From positions 1 to 25,623 of IMG/VR virus record IMGVR_UViG_3300035204_001168: a stretch of DNA of 25,623 nt. The stretch is one strand, 5' to 3'. The first letter of the stretch is position 1. The number at the start of each line of letters is the position of its first letter. The notes beneath the pieces are model-generated. The model was not told the origin of the DNA. It did not search any database and saw only the letters and a list, made by a program, of their open reading frames with translations. This document shows positions 24,685-25,623 of the stretch, piece after piece. A program made the translations under genes and the position numbers. Source of the stretch: a virus.

Positions 24685-25206
24685 CTATATATGTATCCAC
24701 CGTTCCCAAAGCATTTTTCCGTCATAATCGACACCAACCATTTGCAATGCTAATTTCTTAGGTTTGAATGGTTTCTTTGACAATTTCATCCCGCTATCTT
24801 TCAGTAGTTTGTTACCTTTCTTTATGTTACAATCCGGGCAAGCAGTTGTGAGATTGGTCCATTGTGTCCCACCGCCACGACATCGTGGATGAACATGATC
24901 AATCGTAAGGTTTTTGGGATTCTTTGATGAATACCCACAATACTGACAGGTGTATTTGTCTCGTTTGAAAATGTTGGTTCTGGTAGGCGACACAACATCA
25001 TCTGAATATGGCAGATACACATAACGAACAAGGACGATTGCAGCAGGAAGGTTATACTCACCGCTGGTCGTCCTTATTGAATAAGACTTATTGTAGTTGA
25101 AGGGCTTTTTTGCTTTTCCACTTTGAAGCAGTTTGACTGCTCGCTTCCATCCTATAACTCGAAGAACCTCTTCGCTTGAATTCAGTAGAAGAACATTTCG
25201 ACTCAT
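24685..25206 (-). CDS. HNH endonuclease
   Basis: 173 residues; ATG 25206 has AAGGAGG upstream, though 11 bases away. The N-terminal domain (VLLLNSSEEVLRVIGWKRAV, KLLQSGKAKK) is the one usually found before HNH domains of the HNH_5 type. The catalytic part has C87-x2-C90, the T-I-D-H104 motif (LTIDHVHPRCRGG), N118 (WTNLTTAC) and C123-x2-C126 with N127 and K129-K130. The two Cys pairs bind structural zinc and H104 is the expected general base. Such genes are often free-standing mobile endonucleases, or in some families packaging-associated. No intron border is visible. It lies next to a tRNA gene, a common insertion area. Confidence 0.88.
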   Translation of the reverse strand: MSRNVLLLNSSEEVLRVIGWKRAVKLLQSGKAKKPFNYNKSYSIRTTSGEYNLPAAIVLVRYVYLPYSDDVVSPTRTNIFKRDKYTCQYCGYSSKNPKNLTIDHVHPRCRGGGTQWTNLTTACPDCNIKKGNKLLKDSGMKLSKKPFKPKKLALQMVGVDYDGKMLWERWIHI

Positions 25207-25230
25207 TTAGCGGCGATCCTCCTTCTTCAC

Positions 25231-25236
25231 ATTATA
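25231..25236 (-). promoter_or_regulatory. Possible -10 element TATAAT for the HNH gene
   Basis: TATAAT lies between the tRNA gene and the HNH ribosome site. The -35 position (GGCGTT, 17 bases upstream) fits poorly, so this is weak evidence. Confidence 0.3.
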
Positions 25237-25255
25237 TATGGCTGTTGTGTTTTAA

Positions 25256-25328
25256 CGCCCTCGCTTGGAATCGAACCAAGGTATGTCAGTTTAGAAGACT
25301 GATGCGTTATCCACTACGCTACGAGGGC
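25256..25328 (-). tRNA. tRNA-Arg (anticodon UCU)
   Basis: The acceptor stem GCCCTCG pairs with CGAGGGC. The D arm is GCGT...ACGC, the anticodon arm TCAGT-CTTCTAA-ACTGA gives anticodon TCT, and the T arm is CTTGG-TTCGATT-CCAAG. G is the discriminator base and the CCA end is not encoded. It reads AGA codons, which suits an AT-leaning phage with many AGA arginines. Confidence 0.95.
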
Positions 25329-25338
25329 TATAGCCCCC

Positions 25339-25464
25339 TCACTTATCCTTTTTCTTTGGTTTGGTTTTCTTTTTAGACGGTTTCTTCTTGAAAGCGAGAT
25401 CCCATCCCTTACTGAACTTCTCAGAATCTACTCGTCTATACCTGTCGCCTTTACCAGCCCCCAC
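25339..25464 (-). CDS. Small basic GKGD-type phage protein
   Basis: 41 residues from GTG 25464, whose G is the last base of the preceding stop (TAGTG). The sequence starts (V)GAGKGDRYRRVDSEKFSKG, then WDLAFKKK, and ends in a run rich in Lys and Pro. It matches the small family, common in T4-like phages, with 'GKGDxxRPV...F...WDxIF', of unknown function. The very basic end (14 Lys in the last 19 or so residues) suggests nucleic acid binding or disorder. No ATG start is available, which explains why it is easily overlooked. Confidence 0.7.
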   Translation of the reverse strand: MGAGKGDRYRRVDSEKFSKGWDLAFKKKPSKKKTKPKKKDK

Positions 25465-25623
25465 TAACATTCACCACATTCACAACACTTACCCATAATT
25501 CGCTTGAGTAGTCCACATTTGGTTTTTTTGCAATTGTTAATATCCCAACAGATACCATCTACTGCACTTTCAGGAATATCAGAAGACCTGTTTGTTGCAC
25601 GCCCCGAGGCTTTTTCTGTTTCT
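25464..25623 (-). CDS. Cys-rich protein, C-terminal fragment (5' end outside window)
   Basis: An open frame enters from the right edge and ends at TAG 25466-25464, giving 52 residues: polar start (ETEKASGRATNRSSDIPESA), then DGICWDINNCKKTKCGLL and the end RIMGKCCECGEC. Seven of the last 28 residues are Cys, with CC and CxxC pairs that could bind a metal ion. The start is not in the window. The TAGTG overlap with the next gene supports that it is a real, translated gene. Family not recognised. Confidence 0.6.
   Translation of the reverse strand, partial: ETEKASGRATNRSSDIPESAVDGICWDINNCKKTKCGLLKRIMGKCCECGEC

Noticed and set aside
24685-25328. HNH gene plus tRNA as a self-splicing intron or prophage attachment site
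   Set aside because: No interrupted gene, no intron core, and no duplicated tRNA end was seen. A free-standing HNH gene is the simpler reading.

Overview
The window is part of the genome of a T4-like myovirus (tailed phage with a contractile tail). The evidence is a run of recognisable T4 homologues: baseplate and hub proteins gp48, gp53, gp27 and gp5, head-completion protein gp4, a tail-tube-fold protein, gp26, a tape measure protein, and the replication/late-transcription trio gp33-gp59-gp32. Gene arrangement, a lysozyme-less gp5 and the extended gp53 recall marine and freshwater T4-like phages more than T4 itself. The host cannot be read from the sequence. Coding density is very high, most junctions are TAATG or ATGA overlaps, and no gene-free stretch exceeds about 150 bases.

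Layout. (1) Bases 1-12258, minus strand, read from right to left: gp48-like tube cap, gp53 wedge, gp27 hub, gp5 spike, a repetitive 267-residue protein, then two huge paralogous proteins. The second of these runs off the left edge. Both combine a shared helical N-terminal domain, a short collagen-like Gly-X-Y stretch and an extraordinarily cysteine-rich array. (2) Bases 12289-17882, plus strand: gp4, a conserved unknown, a tail-tube-fold protein, gp26, a 53-residue ORF that looks like the -1 frameshift extension of gp26, and a 976-residue tape measure protein. (3) A terminator hairpin at 17883-17911 separates this from the minus-strand operon gp33-gp59-gp32 (19721 to 17932). (4) Bases 19812-21740, plus strand: two repetitive or beta-rich proteins, probably virion appendages. 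(5) Bases 25623-21741, minus strand: small accessory genes, namely a Cys-rich fragment, a very basic 41-residue protein, tRNA-Arg(UCU), an HNH endonuclease, an FmdB-like zinc ribbon, two conserved unknowns, a terminator, a PD-(D/E)XK exonuclease and a CxxC-repeat protein.

How the parts work together. Blocks 1 and 2 encode the baseplate hub, the tube start and the tape measure that sets tail length, plus gp4, which prepares filled heads for tail joining. Block 3 encodes the ssDNA-binding protein, the helicase loader and the late-transcription co-activator. CATAAATA motifs resembling T4 late promoters lie upstream of gp32 and elsewhere. The two divergent spacers of the window share a palindrome, ATACATA(N)TATGTAT. 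The most unusual content is the pair of giant cysteine-rich virion proteins and the probable programmed frameshift joining gp26 to a tail-assembly-chaperone tail.
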